From Fidelibacterota bacterium (GTDB taxonomy: Bacteria > Fidelibacterota > Marinisomatia > Marinisomatales > TCS55), in contig JAPYRG010000007.1 of NCBI GenBank assembly GCA_029936965.1, positions 41,297-105,296 on the forward strand: a stretch of 64,000 nt of DNA, in the 5' to 3' direction. The position numbers were made by a program, and so were the translations under genes. The notes under the pieces were generated by a model. It was given only the letters and a program-made list of their open reading frames with translations, searched no databases and had not been told where the DNA came from. This document shows positions 55,719 to 64,000 of this stretch, piece by piece (within the stretch, counting starts at the first letter, position 1; each line of letters opens with the position of its first letter).

Positions 55719-58175
55719 TTATTTTAATAATGTAACTTTTTGTGTTTCCATAGTTTGCCCTATTGTAATACTTAATATATACATACCTGTTGGTAATTCT
55801 TTATTTTCTATATCAAGTCCATTCCATACCCAGCTATAATTCTGATTTCCATTTAATAAAAGATATGCAGTTTTTACAGGTCGACCTAATAAGTCAAAGA
55901 TTACTATTTTCGCATTATCATTTTTATAATTTGATGAAAAATCCAGTGTTATGGATGAATTAGAAGGATTAGGATAAAGTGCATGTATTTTTACTTCATC
56001 TGGCAGAGATATTTCATTTTCATCATTTGCATCAAGTTCTGCTTCATAGAAATTGAGAATTCTATTTAATAATTCACTACGTTTTGTTTGTGGATAAATT
56101 GTTTCAAATCCAACGGAAAAGAATACAAGCCCTCCATCATAATTACTATTACCAAATTTCCCCAAATAGCTTATACCCATTCCACCCCGTGAGCTATAAT
56201 CCACATTATCATATTTAATACATATTTCTGCACCATTAGTTGGTTTAATACCATCTGGCCAGTCTACATCATAAGTTCCATGGTTTCCATCATCAAAAGT
56301 AATATTGGAAATTCCATCAAAAATAGAGTTGTCAATTCCAAATCCATTATATGTTCCTTGATATTCTCCTGCAGCATCGGATATATAATTTGCTTTTAGA
56401 TAATTTTGAAAAAATTCTATATCTTGTTCGCTTCCTTCGCTTGCTAGATCATACCCTATTTCTGAACCGGATAAAAATAGGAACCCCCCATTTTCCAGAT
56501 AAGTTTGAACTAATTCTTGTTCAATAATAGAAAAAGAACTCGTTGTAGTTGCCTCTTCTCCAAGGATCCAGTCGATTATTGAATAATTATTCAAATCTAC
56601 ATCTCCTTCAATTAGAGCTTCATTGGTGGCACTATCAAAAGAGTAATTTTGATCATGGAATGCAGTCCCATGTTGCATAATAAAATCAAATGTATTATTG
56701 GTACCATTTATTCTGTCAAATCCATTAATAATTAGACTTTTAACATTTTCATTTGAAGGTATAATGCCAAGAAATTCAGTTTGGGGGCTATAGCCAAAAT
56801 CATTTTTTGCTGTAACGGAAAGGAAATAGGACTCACCAATTGACAAATTATTAATGATAATGGGTCGTTGAGTATATATATCTAGGGTATCAATAGCATT
56901 ATTATCTAAATATCCCCTTAGTACAATATATGAATCTGCAACTTGTGCTCCCTGAAAATCAATCATTACACTTCCATTACCGATATTTTTAATTGATAAT
57001 CTATTAGGAGTAGTAGGAGGAGAATTTGCACCAAATTTTGCAGATAAAAGATCCCATAGTTCCAGATTATTTCCATCATATCCCATTGCCCAAATACCTA
57101 CACCTAATAAATCATTTTCTATAGTAAAATCATATTTTAGAGATAAAGATAGACTATCATCATACCATCCCTGTATCCAATTTGGATTTTGATAACGGTA
57201 CCAAGGGGTTTGTGAGGATTCATGCCATAGTTTTCCATATGATAAAGCATTTCCTTCCATTTCAGCATATAATTTTGCTGATCCATTATCTGTGGTCGAT
57301 GCGCCACTAGAACCGGATGAAGCTGGCCATTCAAAACCAAAATAAGGGCATCCAATAATCAATTTATCTGACTGATTATTTGTTTTATTCAAATAGTCAT
57401 TTATAGTCCAAGAAACAGTATATCCATTTCCAGAAAGCGGTGCATTTGGACCAGTAGTTGAGCTTCCGCTATAATAGTAATCATAACCCATAATAAATAA
57501 TCCATCGCTTATAGTTGCAAGGGCGCTGTAATCCCATCCGTTATTCCAGTCAACAGCTGGTGTCGCTAATGTAATTTTAGAACCTGGTATCTCAGCATGG
57601 AACGTATTTGTAAGATCAGTAATAAATTGTACCATATTTTGTTTTTGTGAAGGAGGGAATGATTCAAAATCAATATTTACTCCATCAGCATTTCCTGCTT
57701 GGACTTGTGTTAAAAGATTATCAATTAGATTTTGTCTATAGGATGGATTACTTAATAACGTTATTAATTCTCCATTATTAAAAAGAGTTACACAAAGAAC
57801 CACGTCAACACCATATGAGTGTGCCAAATTTATCAGACCTACTACCGGCCAACCATGAAGATCGCTAAGACCTCCTGTTGCTGTTGCTTCAGCGCTGAAA
57901 TAGGAGATTGTCGAAATTAAGTTGTAGTTATAATTTTGCCATGCAGTACCCATCCAATATGGGTGATAGCCAAATACTTCTCTGCCAGGAGTAGTTGATC
58001 GGGTTTGTTTAGCTATAATTAGCTCACTTGCATCCTGATTAGGTGATTCAATATAGTTATTCTTATAATACTCAAGCTGAATTTCATGAATACTTGGATG
58101 TTCTTGTGCAAAAACAGAACACAATATATTCATCATGAAAAAGTATAACGGTTTTGTATTTCTTAAATATTGCAA
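55719..58175 (-). CDS. Secreted GH18 glycosidase with FN3, amidotransferase-like and sorting domains
   Basis: An 818-residue protein: signal peptide (ends FAQ, residue 24), GH18 domain (about 65-375) with the catalytic DGVNIDFE (Asp164-Glu171) and ending GIWAMGYDG, a fibronectin-III-like domain (about 390-480), a class I amidotransferase-like domain (about 490-720, GGFLFLSGSEIGYDL) as in some Bacteroidota secreted lyases, and a C-terminal type IX-like sorting domain (YPNPSNSSITLDF, ELPTGMYILSITI). GH18 hydrolyses GlcNAc beta-1,4 bonds in chitin or peptidoglycan. The start overlaps lysA by 13 nt; M14/M15 would shorten the signal peptide too much. Confidence 0.88.
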   Translation of the reverse strand: MQYLRNTKPLYFFMMNILCSVFAQEHPSIHEIQLEYYKNNYIESPNQDASELIIAKQTRSTTPGREVFGYHPYWMGTAWQNYNYNLISTISYFSAEATATGGLSDLHGWPVVGLINLAHSYGVDVVLCVTLFNNGELITLLSNPSYRQNLIDNLLTQVQAGNADGVNIDFESFPPSQKQNMVQFITDLTNTFHAEIPGSKITLATPAVDWNNGWDYSALATISDGLFIMGYDYYYSGSSTTGPNAPLSGNGYTVSWTINDYLNKTNNQSDKLIIGCPYFGFEWPASSGSSGASTTDNGSAKLYAEMEGNALSYGKLWHESSQTPWYRYQNPNWIQGWYDDSLSLSLKYDFTIENDLLGVGIWAMGYDGNNLELWDLLSAKFGANSPPTTPNRLSIKNIGNGSVMIDFQGAQVADSYIVLRGYLDNNAIDTLDIYTQRPIIINNLSIGESYFLSVTAKNDFGYSPQTEFLGIIPSNENVKSLIINGFDRINGTNNTFDFIMQHGTAFHDQNYSFDSATNEALIEGDVDLNNYSIIDWILGEEATTTSSFSIIEQELVQTYLENGGFLFLSGSEIGYDLASEGSEQDIEFFQNYLKANYISDAAGEYQGTYNGFGIDNSIFDGISNITFDDGNHGTYDVDWPDGIKPTNGAEICIKYDNVDYSSRGGMGISYLGKFGNSNYDGGLVFFSVGFETIYPQTKRSELLNRILNFYEAELDANDENEISLPDEVKIHALYPNPSNSSITLDFSSNYKNDNAKIVIFDLLGRPVKTAYLLLNGNQNYSWVWNGLDIENKELPTGMYILSITIGQTMETQKVTLLK

Positions 58176-59419
58176 TTCTGAAATATTTCTTCGATAGTTT
58201 CTCTTGATCTAATAAGATGATATTCATCTGCATTTACCAATATTTCTGCAGAACGTGGTCTAGTATTATACTGATTTGACATGGCATATCCATAAGCACC
58301 TGCATCCATAATTGCAATTAAGTCTCCTTCAACAACTCTTGGGAAAGATATATTAACTGCTAACCTATCAGTATTTTCACAAATACGCCCAGTAATATCT
58401 ACAGGTAAATTTTCTGTTTCATGCTTTGTGCCCAGTTTATAGATACGATGTTCAGCACCATACAATGCAGGACGCATAAGCGTTTCCATTCCGGCGTCTA
58501 AACCAATAAAATTTTTATAGCCTTCTTTAATGCCAGTTACTTTTGCTAATAAGATACAAGTATTTCCTATAATTGATCTACCTGGTTCTATACATAATAT
58601 GGGCCAATCAGATTGATCTTTTCCATAAAAGTCTTCAAAAACTCGAGATATTTTACAAAAAACATTGTTGAGATTAAGAGCCTCCTCATCATCACTATAT
58701 GGAATACCAAATCCGCTCCCAATTGATATCTTTGATAGATTTTGTTCAATTCTATTTTCAATTCTACGTGCAGTATTAAGGATGAGATGTGTATTATTTA
58801 CGAAGTGATCTTCATCAAGTATTGCTGAACCTGAATGAGATTGTAATCCAAATAATTTCACCCCATCCTTTTTAGCAGATTCATAAATATGGATAATTTT
58901 CTCTTTTGGAATACCAAATTTTGCTTCTTTTCCGCCAGTAATAATTTGACTAAATCGACCCTTTCCAATACCTGGGTTTAACCGAAAGCTTATATAATTA
59001 GGAACTCCTATCTTTTTTAATCTTTGAAAAGATGTTGAATCATCTAGATTAATTTCACAACCGCTATCATAAGCAGATTGTAAATCTTTTTTCGATTCAT
59101 AATTTCCATTGTATACACAACTTTCCATAGGAATCCCAGCTTTGTTTGCAGCAAATAATTCACCTGGACTTGAGCAGTCCGCGCCCATAGACGGAATATA
59201 ATCATGCATAAATGAAAGAAGATTTGGATTACTATTTGATTTTACAGCATAGTATATCTGGTATTGATCAAAGTAGGATTGCAATGCAGAATTAATTTCT
59301 TGAAGATTTTCTTTAATCTGATAGCCATAATAAATATATAGTGGCGTACCAAACTTGTTAGAATATTTTTTCAATAAAATATTATCTTGAACTTCTTTAA
59401 GTAATGGATGTTTTGCCAT
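58163..59419 (-). CDS. lysA: Diaminopimelate decarboxylase-like PLP enzyme
   Basis: A 418-residue fold-type III decarboxylase. PLP lysine in YYAVKSNSNPN (Lys60), HSGS phosphate-binding segment, IGSGFGIPY, EPGRS, and the active-site Cys in ICENTDRL, then AGAYGYAMSNQYN. It converts meso-diaminopimelate to lysine; other carboxyamino acid decarboxylases of the family cannot be excluded. As first gene of the lysA-GH18-namZ-dacB-APC set it could use diaminopimelate freed from murein. Confidence 0.88.
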   Translation of the reverse strand: MAKHPLLKEVQDNILLKKYSNKFGTPLYIYYGYQIKENLQEINSALQSYFDQYQIYYAVKSNSNPNLLSFMHDYIPSMGADCSSPGELFAANKAGIPMESCVYNGNYESKKDLQSAYDSGCEINLDDSTSFQRLKKIGVPNYISFRLNPGIGKGRFSQIITGGKEAKFGIPKEKIIHIYESAKKDGVKLFGLQSHSGSAILDEDHFVNNTHLILNTARRIENRIEQNLSKISIGSGFGIPYSDDEEALNLNNVFCKISRVFEDFYGKDQSDWPILCIEPGRSIIGNTCILLAKVTGIKEGYKNFIGLDAGMETLMRPALYGAEHRIYKLGTKHETENLPVDITGRICENTDRLAVNISFPRVVEGDLIAIMDAGAYGYAMSNQYNTRPRSAEILVNADEYHLIRSRETIEEIFQNCNI

Positions 59420-59536
59420 GATTAATTATTTTTGAATTTATACATACTATAAAAAATAGTTTTCTAATATTTATGTAAAAAATTGCTTGATCCTTTATTA
59501 ATAAAAACGAAATTCCAACTCTAAATTTTATCGATA

Positions 59537-60940
59537 ATGATAAATCATTCAAAAAATGGTAGCTATATAAATGAATTTTGGGATAAACATATTACCCCAA
59601 CATTAATAGAATATATTCGAATACCAAATAAATCACCAGATTTTGACCCCGATTGGTTGAAAAATGGACATATGACCAAAGCATTGAAGTTAGCTGGCGA
59701 TTGGGCAGAAAAATATAAGCCCGATGGAAGCACTGTTCATATTTTTCAAGAACAAGATAGGACGCCATTAATAATGATAGATTGCCCCGGGCACATACAG
59801 GGAAATATTCTAATGTACGGACATTTAGATAAACAACCTGAAATGCAAGGATGGAGAGATGGCTTTGGTCCTTGGGATCCTGTTTTAAAAGGAGATAAAC
59901 TATATGGACGCGGTGGCGCAGACGATGGATATGCAATGTTTGCATCCACTGCAGCTGTCCGTTCATTGAAAGATCAAAATTTAGACCATCCCAGAATTGT
60001 TATCTTAATTGAATTTTCTGAAGAAAGTGGTTCGCCAGATTTACCATTTTATATGGATCATTGCGCACCACTAATTGGTAAACCTGATCTAGTTATTTGC
60101 CTAGATTCTGGAGCGCGGAATTATGAACAATTTTGGTCTACAACTTCTTTACGAGGTCTTATTGGATGCACACTTCGTGTTGATGTATTAACTGAAGGTG
60201 TACACTCAGGATCAGCAAGCGGTATAGTTCCATCTTCATTTCGTGTATTACGACAACTTCTTTCACGAATAGAAGATGAAAGTTCAGGAACAATTTTACT
60301 TGAAGATCTTAATGTTAATATTCCAGAAAGAAGAATAAAAGACACCAAGAGCATGGTAGATGCATTAGATGGGGAATTAGACCAATTTCCATGGCATGGA
60401 TCGATGAATTCCACTACAATTGATCCAGTTGAAGAGGCGCTTAGACAAACATGGAAACCAGCACTTTCTATTGTTGGGTTGGATGGAATTCCTGCTATAA
60501 AAGATGGAGGAAACGTATTACGTCCTTATTCTGAAGTAAAGTTATCAATGCGAATTCCCCCAACACTGGATAAAGAAATTGCTGTAAGAGTAATGAAAAA
60601 GACATTAACAGAAAATCCTCCATATGATGCCAGCATTACTGTTGAATTTGATGAGCCAGCTACAGGTTGGAATGCTCCAGAAATAGAGCCTTGGTTGGAT
60701 AGCGCAATTCAGGAAGCTTCTCATTCTTATTTTAATAAACCTGCTTTATCTATGGGTGAGGGTGGAACGATACCATTTATGGCTATGTTGGGAAAAAAAT
60801 TTCCTAAGGCTCAATTTGTAATAACTGGTATTCTTGGACCACAGTCTAATGCCCATGGCCCTAATGAATTCATTCATATTCCTTATGCAAAAAATCTAAC
60901 TGCTTCAATTGCATCTATCATTCAACAATTCCCTGTATAG
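59537..60940 (+). CDS. M20-family metallopeptidase (dipeptidase type)
   Basis: A 467-residue cytosolic zinc peptidase. Metal ligands in MYGHLDKQP (His), GGADDGYA (Asp), EESGSP (catalytic and metal Glu), LDSGARN (Asp) and NAHGPNEFIHI (His), the carnosinase/dipeptidase arrangement. Dimerisation domain at about 215-330. It probably splits short peptides, here plausibly murein-derived. Divergent from lysA with a 117-nt gap in which I see no clear element. Confidence 0.92.
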   Translation: MINHSKNGSYINEFWDKHITPTLIEYIRIPNKSPDFDPDWLKNGHMTKALKLAGDWAEKYKPDGSTVHIFQEQDRTPLIMIDCPGHIQGNILMYGHLDKQPEMQGWRDGFGPWDPVLKGDKLYGRGGADDGYAMFASTAAVRSLKDQNLDHPRIVILIEFSEESGSPDLPFYMDHCAPLIGKPDLVICLDSGARNYEQFWSTTSLRGLIGCTLRVDVLTEGVHSGSASGIVPSSFRVLRQLLSRIEDESSGTILLEDLNVNIPERRIKDTKSMVDALDGELDQFPWHGSMNSTTIDPVEEALRQTWKPALSIVGLDGIPAIKDGGNVLRPYSEVKLSMRIPPTLDKEIAVRVMKKTLTENPPYDASITVEFDEPATGWNAPEIEPWLDSAIQEASHSYFNKPALSMGEGGTIPFMAMLGKKFPKAQFVITGILGPQSNAHGPNEFIHIPYAKNLTASIASIIQQFPV

Positions 60941-60949
60941 AAATATTGC

Positions 60950-61336
60950 ATGAATTATGGATATCAAAGGACAGTGCAATTATCATTCGAAGATGCAGAT
61001 AATCGTATTCGAGAGACATTAGAAGAAAATGGATTTGGAGTATTAACTGAAATAGATGTAAAAAGTACTCTAAAGAAAAAACTAGATAAGGATTTTCAAA
61101 AATATACTATTCTTGGGGCATGTAATCCACCTCTAGCTTTTGAAGCTTTGAATGATGAGCAGGCAATTGGATTATTGTTACCATGTAATGTAGTTTTATG
61201 GGAGAATGAAGACCTCTCAACAACAATTGCAGCTATCGATGCAAATAAAATGATGACTATTGTTGAAAATAGTCATCTTTATAATCTTGCAAATAAAGTA
61301 AATACGCTTTTACAAAAAGCAGTGGATAATGTGTAA
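60950..61336 (+). CDS. DUF302 family protein
   Basis: A 128-residue soluble protein of the DUF302 family: FEDADNRIRETLEENGFGVL, DVKSTLKKKL, YTILGACNPPLAFEAL, IGLLLPCNVVLWE. The function of the family is not known; the two conserved cysteines (GAC, LPC) are present. It starts 9 nt after the peptidase and 18 nt before the ROK kinase, so it shares their operon. Confidence 0.88.
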   Translation: MNYGYQRTVQLSFEDADNRIRETLEENGFGVLTEIDVKSTLKKKLDKDFQKYTILGACNPPLAFEALNDEQAIGLLLPCNVVLWENEDLSTTIAAIDANKMMTIVENSHLYNLANKVNTLLQKAVDNV

Positions 61337-61354
61337 AACAGAGGTTATATATTT

Positions 61355-62278
61355 ATGTCATATAGAATAGGGCTTGATCTGGGCGGAACGAAGGTATTAG
61401 GAGTAGTAACAGATAGTAGCTTTAATGTCATATATCGCAAGAAACACCGTTTATCTAATAGAGCTGATATCTTAGCTGTAATGGATCAAATTAGTGATGT
61501 CTATAAGGAGCTAGCTGTTAATATTAAGGATAGTAAGATTATATCGGTAGGAATTGCTTTGCCAAGTCCCGTTGATAATCAACTTGGAGAAGCAAAACAA
61601 CTTACAGCATTTAAGGAAAATAATTTTCCTGTAAGAGCAATGTTGAGAGAACGAACGGAAATAGAATTTAAATTAGGTAATGATGTAAATATGGCCACCC
61701 TAGCAGAATATAATTTTGGAGCTGGAAAGGGAGCGTCATCACTGTTTACACTTTATCCGGGCACAGGTTTAGGAGGAGGATATATATATAATGGAACACT
61801 AATCACTGGATATAATTCAACTGCTGCAGAAGTTGGACATATGATTATTGATATAGATGGGCCTTTATGTAAATGTGGGCGTCATGGTTGTTTGGAGGCA
61901 ATTGTAAGTTATCATGGATTTAAGACATTTCTTGAAGAAAAAATTAATTCTGGTAATAGTTGTGTAATTGATCCAAGCAGATTCCGAGCTGCAGATATTT
62001 TTGATGCCTGGCATAATAACGACACTATTGTTTCTGAATTACTAAAATATCAAGCACGCGCATTAGGAATTGGAATTGCAAATGTAATTAATATAACAGG
62101 CGTTGAACGTATTATCGTAGGTGGCACTATTTACCATGAGCTAGAATCTGATTTGATGCCAATAGTGAAGGAAAATGCTGATAAATATTCAATTGGCAAT
62201 GGATTGGATGGTGTCAAAATTCTTCTGAATGATCTTGGTGATGAGGCGCCAGCGCTTGGTGCTTCCATGTTGGATTAA
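61355..62278 (+). CDS. ROK-family sugar kinase
   Basis: A 307-residue kinase. ATP loop GLDLGGTKVLGVV, ROK zinc motif CKCGRHGCLEA (His plus three Cys), sugar site EVGHMIID, and GGTIYHE. It phosphorylates glucose, GlcNAc or ManNAc-type sugars; context with amino-sugar recycling favours an acetylated amino sugar, but this is inference. Confidence 0.92.
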   Translation: MSYRIGLDLGGTKVLGVVTDSSFNVIYRKKHRLSNRADILAVMDQISDVYKELAVNIKDSKIISVGIALPSPVDNQLGEAKQLTAFKENNFPVRAMLRERTEIEFKLGNDVNMATLAEYNFGAGKGASSLFTLYPGTGLGGGYIYNGTLITGYNSTAAEVGHMIIDIDGPLCKCGRHGCLEAIVSYHGFKTFLEEKINSGNSCVIDPSRFRAADIFDAWHNNDTIVSELLKYQARALGIGIANVINITGVERIIVGGTIYHELESDLMPIVKENADKYSIGNGLDGVKILLNDLGDEAPALGASMLD

Positions 62279-62339
62279 TTTTATAAAATGTTTTTAATGT
62301 ATTTGTTAGCAATATACTTGACTTTTGCTAGGATAATTC

Positions 62340-62378
62340 TTGCCCAGGTTAATATTGGGCAAAATCGTTTCTTTATTT
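62340..62378 (+). terminator. Possible intrinsic terminator after the ROK kinase
   Basis: Stem TTGCCCA/TGGGCAA (62340-62346 with 62356-62362), 9-nt loop, followed by a broken T-rich stretch (TTTCTTTATTT) a few bases later. The T-tract is imperfect, so the call is moderate. It lies 61 nt after the kinase stop and before the transporter gene. Confidence 0.5.
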
Positions 62379-62428
62379 ATGAAAAAATCCTTCACTTAGT
62401 TTACCTTACCACAGTAATTATTCATTAG

Positions 62429-63919
62429 ATGATTAATCGACAAAAGATTGGTATTGTTTTAGGTATTATTGTATTTACCTTGATTATGATAATTCCAGAA
62501 CCGGAGGGTATGAACCCAAAGGCAATGAAAGCAGCTGCGGTATCTATCCTAATGGCAATTTTTTGGGTAACGGAAGCCATATCAATTTTTGCTACTGCAT
62601 TTATTCCTATAGTTCTTTTTCCAACATTGGGCATCCTAAATACTAATCATATTGCAGCAAGTTATGGACATCATATTGTATTATTAATTATTGGAGCATT
62701 CTTAGTAGCAAAAGCTATAGAGTCGAACAATCTTCATAAACGGATTGCCCTTGGAACCATACAACTGATTGGAACAAGTAGACGACAAATTATATTAAGT
62801 TTTATGATTGCATCTGCATTTTTATCAATGTGGACTTCAAATAATTCGACAACATTAATGATGTTACCTATTGGGCTAGCAATTATTCAAAGGGAATCAG
62901 TAAATGGTAACAATGCATTTGGAAGCGCATTGATGCTTTCTATAGCATATGCTGCAAGTATTGGTGGAACAGGAACTCTGATTGGCACGCCTCCAAATTT
63001 GTTATTTGTGACTACTATGAAAGAAATTTTTCCAGGTTCACCAGACATAGTTTTTACTGACTGGTTGAAAATAGGTTTCCCATTTGTGATTGTATTTCTT
63101 CCTATATCTTGGTTATTTATAATCAATTATTTTAGGATTGATGGTGGTTTGAATGATTCTCATGATATTATTCAAAATGAATACAAAGAACTTGGAACAA
63201 TGAGAGTTGCTGAAAGACGAGTCCTTATCATTTGTATATTATATGCATTGGGCTTTGTGTTTCGGCGTAAAATGGAATTTGGCGCAGTAACCATTTTAGG
63301 ATGGTCAGACATTCTTGGTGTTCAAGCTTACGTAAAGGATTCTACCGTAGCATTTTTTGCTGCATTATTATTATTTCTATTACCAAATGGAACAATCAAT
63401 GAAAATGGGATTAAGAAAAAATTGCTTGAATGGGAAGATGCAAAAACTATTCCATGGGGTATTGCAATGTTGATTGGAGGTGGTCTGGCTATTGCTTCTG
63501 CATTTAAAGAATCAGATCTTGTAACATGGATAGGCCTAAATTTAAATTTAGAAGGAATACCAATGTTTCTAGTGGTGTTAATCGTTGTAGCAGGAATGGT
63601 TTTTTTAACAGAGATAAATTCGAATACAGCATCAACAGCTATTTTTCTTCCCGTACTTGCAGGCGTTTCTCAGGCTGGAAATTTCCATCCATATTTATTG
63701 ATGATACCTGCAACTATTGCTGCTTCTTGTGCCTTTATGTTACCTTCAGGAACAGGCCCAAATGCAAGCATATTATCCAGTGGATATGTTACTATACCAG
63801 AAATGGCTAAGTGTGGTTTTTGGTTAAATCTAATTGCAATTGGTGTAATTGTAATTCTATTATATTTTATAATTATACCTCTTTTAGGTGTTAGCGCTGG
63901 CGCACCAAATTGGATGTAA
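62429..63919 (+). CDS. SLC13/DASS-family sodium:dicarboxylate or anion transporter
   Basis: A 496-residue membrane protein. It has the conserved pairs: WTSNNSTTLMMLPIG with GGTGTLIGTPPNLL in the first half, and LTEINSNTASTAIFLPV with LPSGTGPNASI in the second, which carry the two Ser-Asn-Thr type substrate and sodium loops. No RCK domain, unlike the SLC13 gene at 26588. Substrates of this class are di- and tricarboxylates, sulfate or phosphate. Confidence 0.92.
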   Translation: MINRQKIGIVLGIIVFTLIMIIPEPEGMNPKAMKAAAVSILMAIFWVTEAISIFATAFIPIVLFPTLGILNTNHIAASYGHHIVLLIIGAFLVAKAIESNNLHKRIALGTIQLIGTSRRQIILSFMIASAFLSMWTSNNSTTLMMLPIGLAIIQRESVNGNNAFGSALMLSIAYAASIGGTGTLIGTPPNLLFVTTMKEIFPGSPDIVFTDWLKIGFPFVIVFLPISWLFIINYFRIDGGLNDSHDIIQNEYKELGTMRVAERRVLIICILYALGFVFRRKMEFGAVTILGWSDILGVQAYVKDSTVAFFAALLLFLLPNGTINENGIKKKLLEWEDAKTIPWGIAMLIGGGLAIASAFKESDLVTWIGLNLNLEGIPMFLVVLIVVAGMVFLTEINSNTASTAIFLPVLAGVSQAGNFHPYLLMIPATIAASCAFMLPSGTGPNASILSSGYVTIPEMAKCGFWLNLIAIGVIVILLYFIIIPLLGVSAGAPNWM

Positions 63920-64000
63920 ATTCTTTTTTGACAATATTAAAAACTTTTATATCTTTTTGGCCCGATTCGGGAACTATTTTTGATTAAATAGAGTATTATT

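Noticed and set aside
59420..59536. Possible lysine riboswitch upstream of lysA
   Set aside because: The gap is only 117 nt and lacks the long multi-helix layout of the lysine riboswitch; just short AT inverted repeats are present.
63928..63960. TTGACA-like promoter at the window end
   Set aside because: A single -35-like hexamer in AT-rich DNA without a well-spaced -10 element or a visible downstream gene is not enough.
1..64000. tRNA genes, CRISPR arrays, insertion sequences, phage genes
   Set aside because: None were recognised; gaps are short and the longer ones are explained by gene relics or the divergent palindrome.

Overview
The window is AT-rich and densely coded. It comes from an aerobic or microaerobic Gram-negative bacterium of the Fibrobacterota-Chlorobiota-Bacteroidota (FCB) type. 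The basis is a TonB-dependent receptor with an N-terminal carboxypeptidase-regulatory-like domain, a PorV/PorQ-type outer-membrane barrel, C-terminal sorting domains resembling those of the type IX secretion system, lipoprotein peptidoglycan enzymes, and a b6f-like quinol oxidase complex wired to an octaheme cytochrome. The mixture fits a marine lineage such as Candidatus Marinimicrobia (SAR406), but that assignment is inference from gene content alone. No tRNA, rRNA, CRISPR array or insertion sequence was recognised.

Layout. (1) 1-12544, plus strand: the end of a cytochrome bc/b6f-type operon (b6-like subunit, subunit IV-like protein, octaheme cytochrome c with a coiled coil), a secreted amicyanin-like cupredoxin, and a complete aa3-type cytochrome oxidase operon with its assembly genes (ctaD, ctaE, ctaF, two tiny membrane proteins, ctaC, ctaA, ctaB, sco, DUF420). 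(2) 12533-24681, minus strand: a 1538-residue protein joining an acyl-CoA-synthetase-like module, a degenerate kinase-like module and an acetyltransferase; then a TonB receptor / secreted cargo / PorV triad. (3) 24755-37504, plus strand: a GAF/HD-GYP signalling protein behind a perfect 19-bp inverted repeat, an SLC13 transporter, a MATE exporter, a pterin dehydratase, and a tight operon with two MaoC-type hydratase proteins, a Liv-type ABC importer and an acyl-CoA synthetase. (4) 37511-43377, minus strand: acyl-CoA catabolism (two SDRs, enoyl-CoA hydratase, AtuA-like protein, 3-hydroxyacyl-CoA dehydrogenase), with two decayed acyl-CoA dehydrogenase fragments between the genes. (5) 43384-63919: an amino-sugar and peptidoglycan recycling region on both strands (HGSNAT-like acetyltransferase, BadF-type sugar kinase, NagZ-like GH3/beta-lactamase-fold fusion, AnmK, DUF819, APC permease, DacB, NamZ, GH18, LysA, M20 peptidase, ROK kinase, SLC13), including the relic of an LD-carboxypeptidase gene.

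How it fits together. Region 1 can carry electrons from quinol through the b6-type core, the octaheme chain and/or the cupredoxin to oxygen. Regions 3-4 look like uptake, CoA activation and beta-oxidation-like breakdown of an organic or branched acid. Region 5 looks like breakdown and reuse of peptidoglycan or other amino-sugar polymers, ending in sugar phosphates and in lysine made from diaminopimelate. The least expected content is in the gaps: three gene relics that have no intact ORF but are readable by translation, and one long perfect palindrome in a divergent promoter region.
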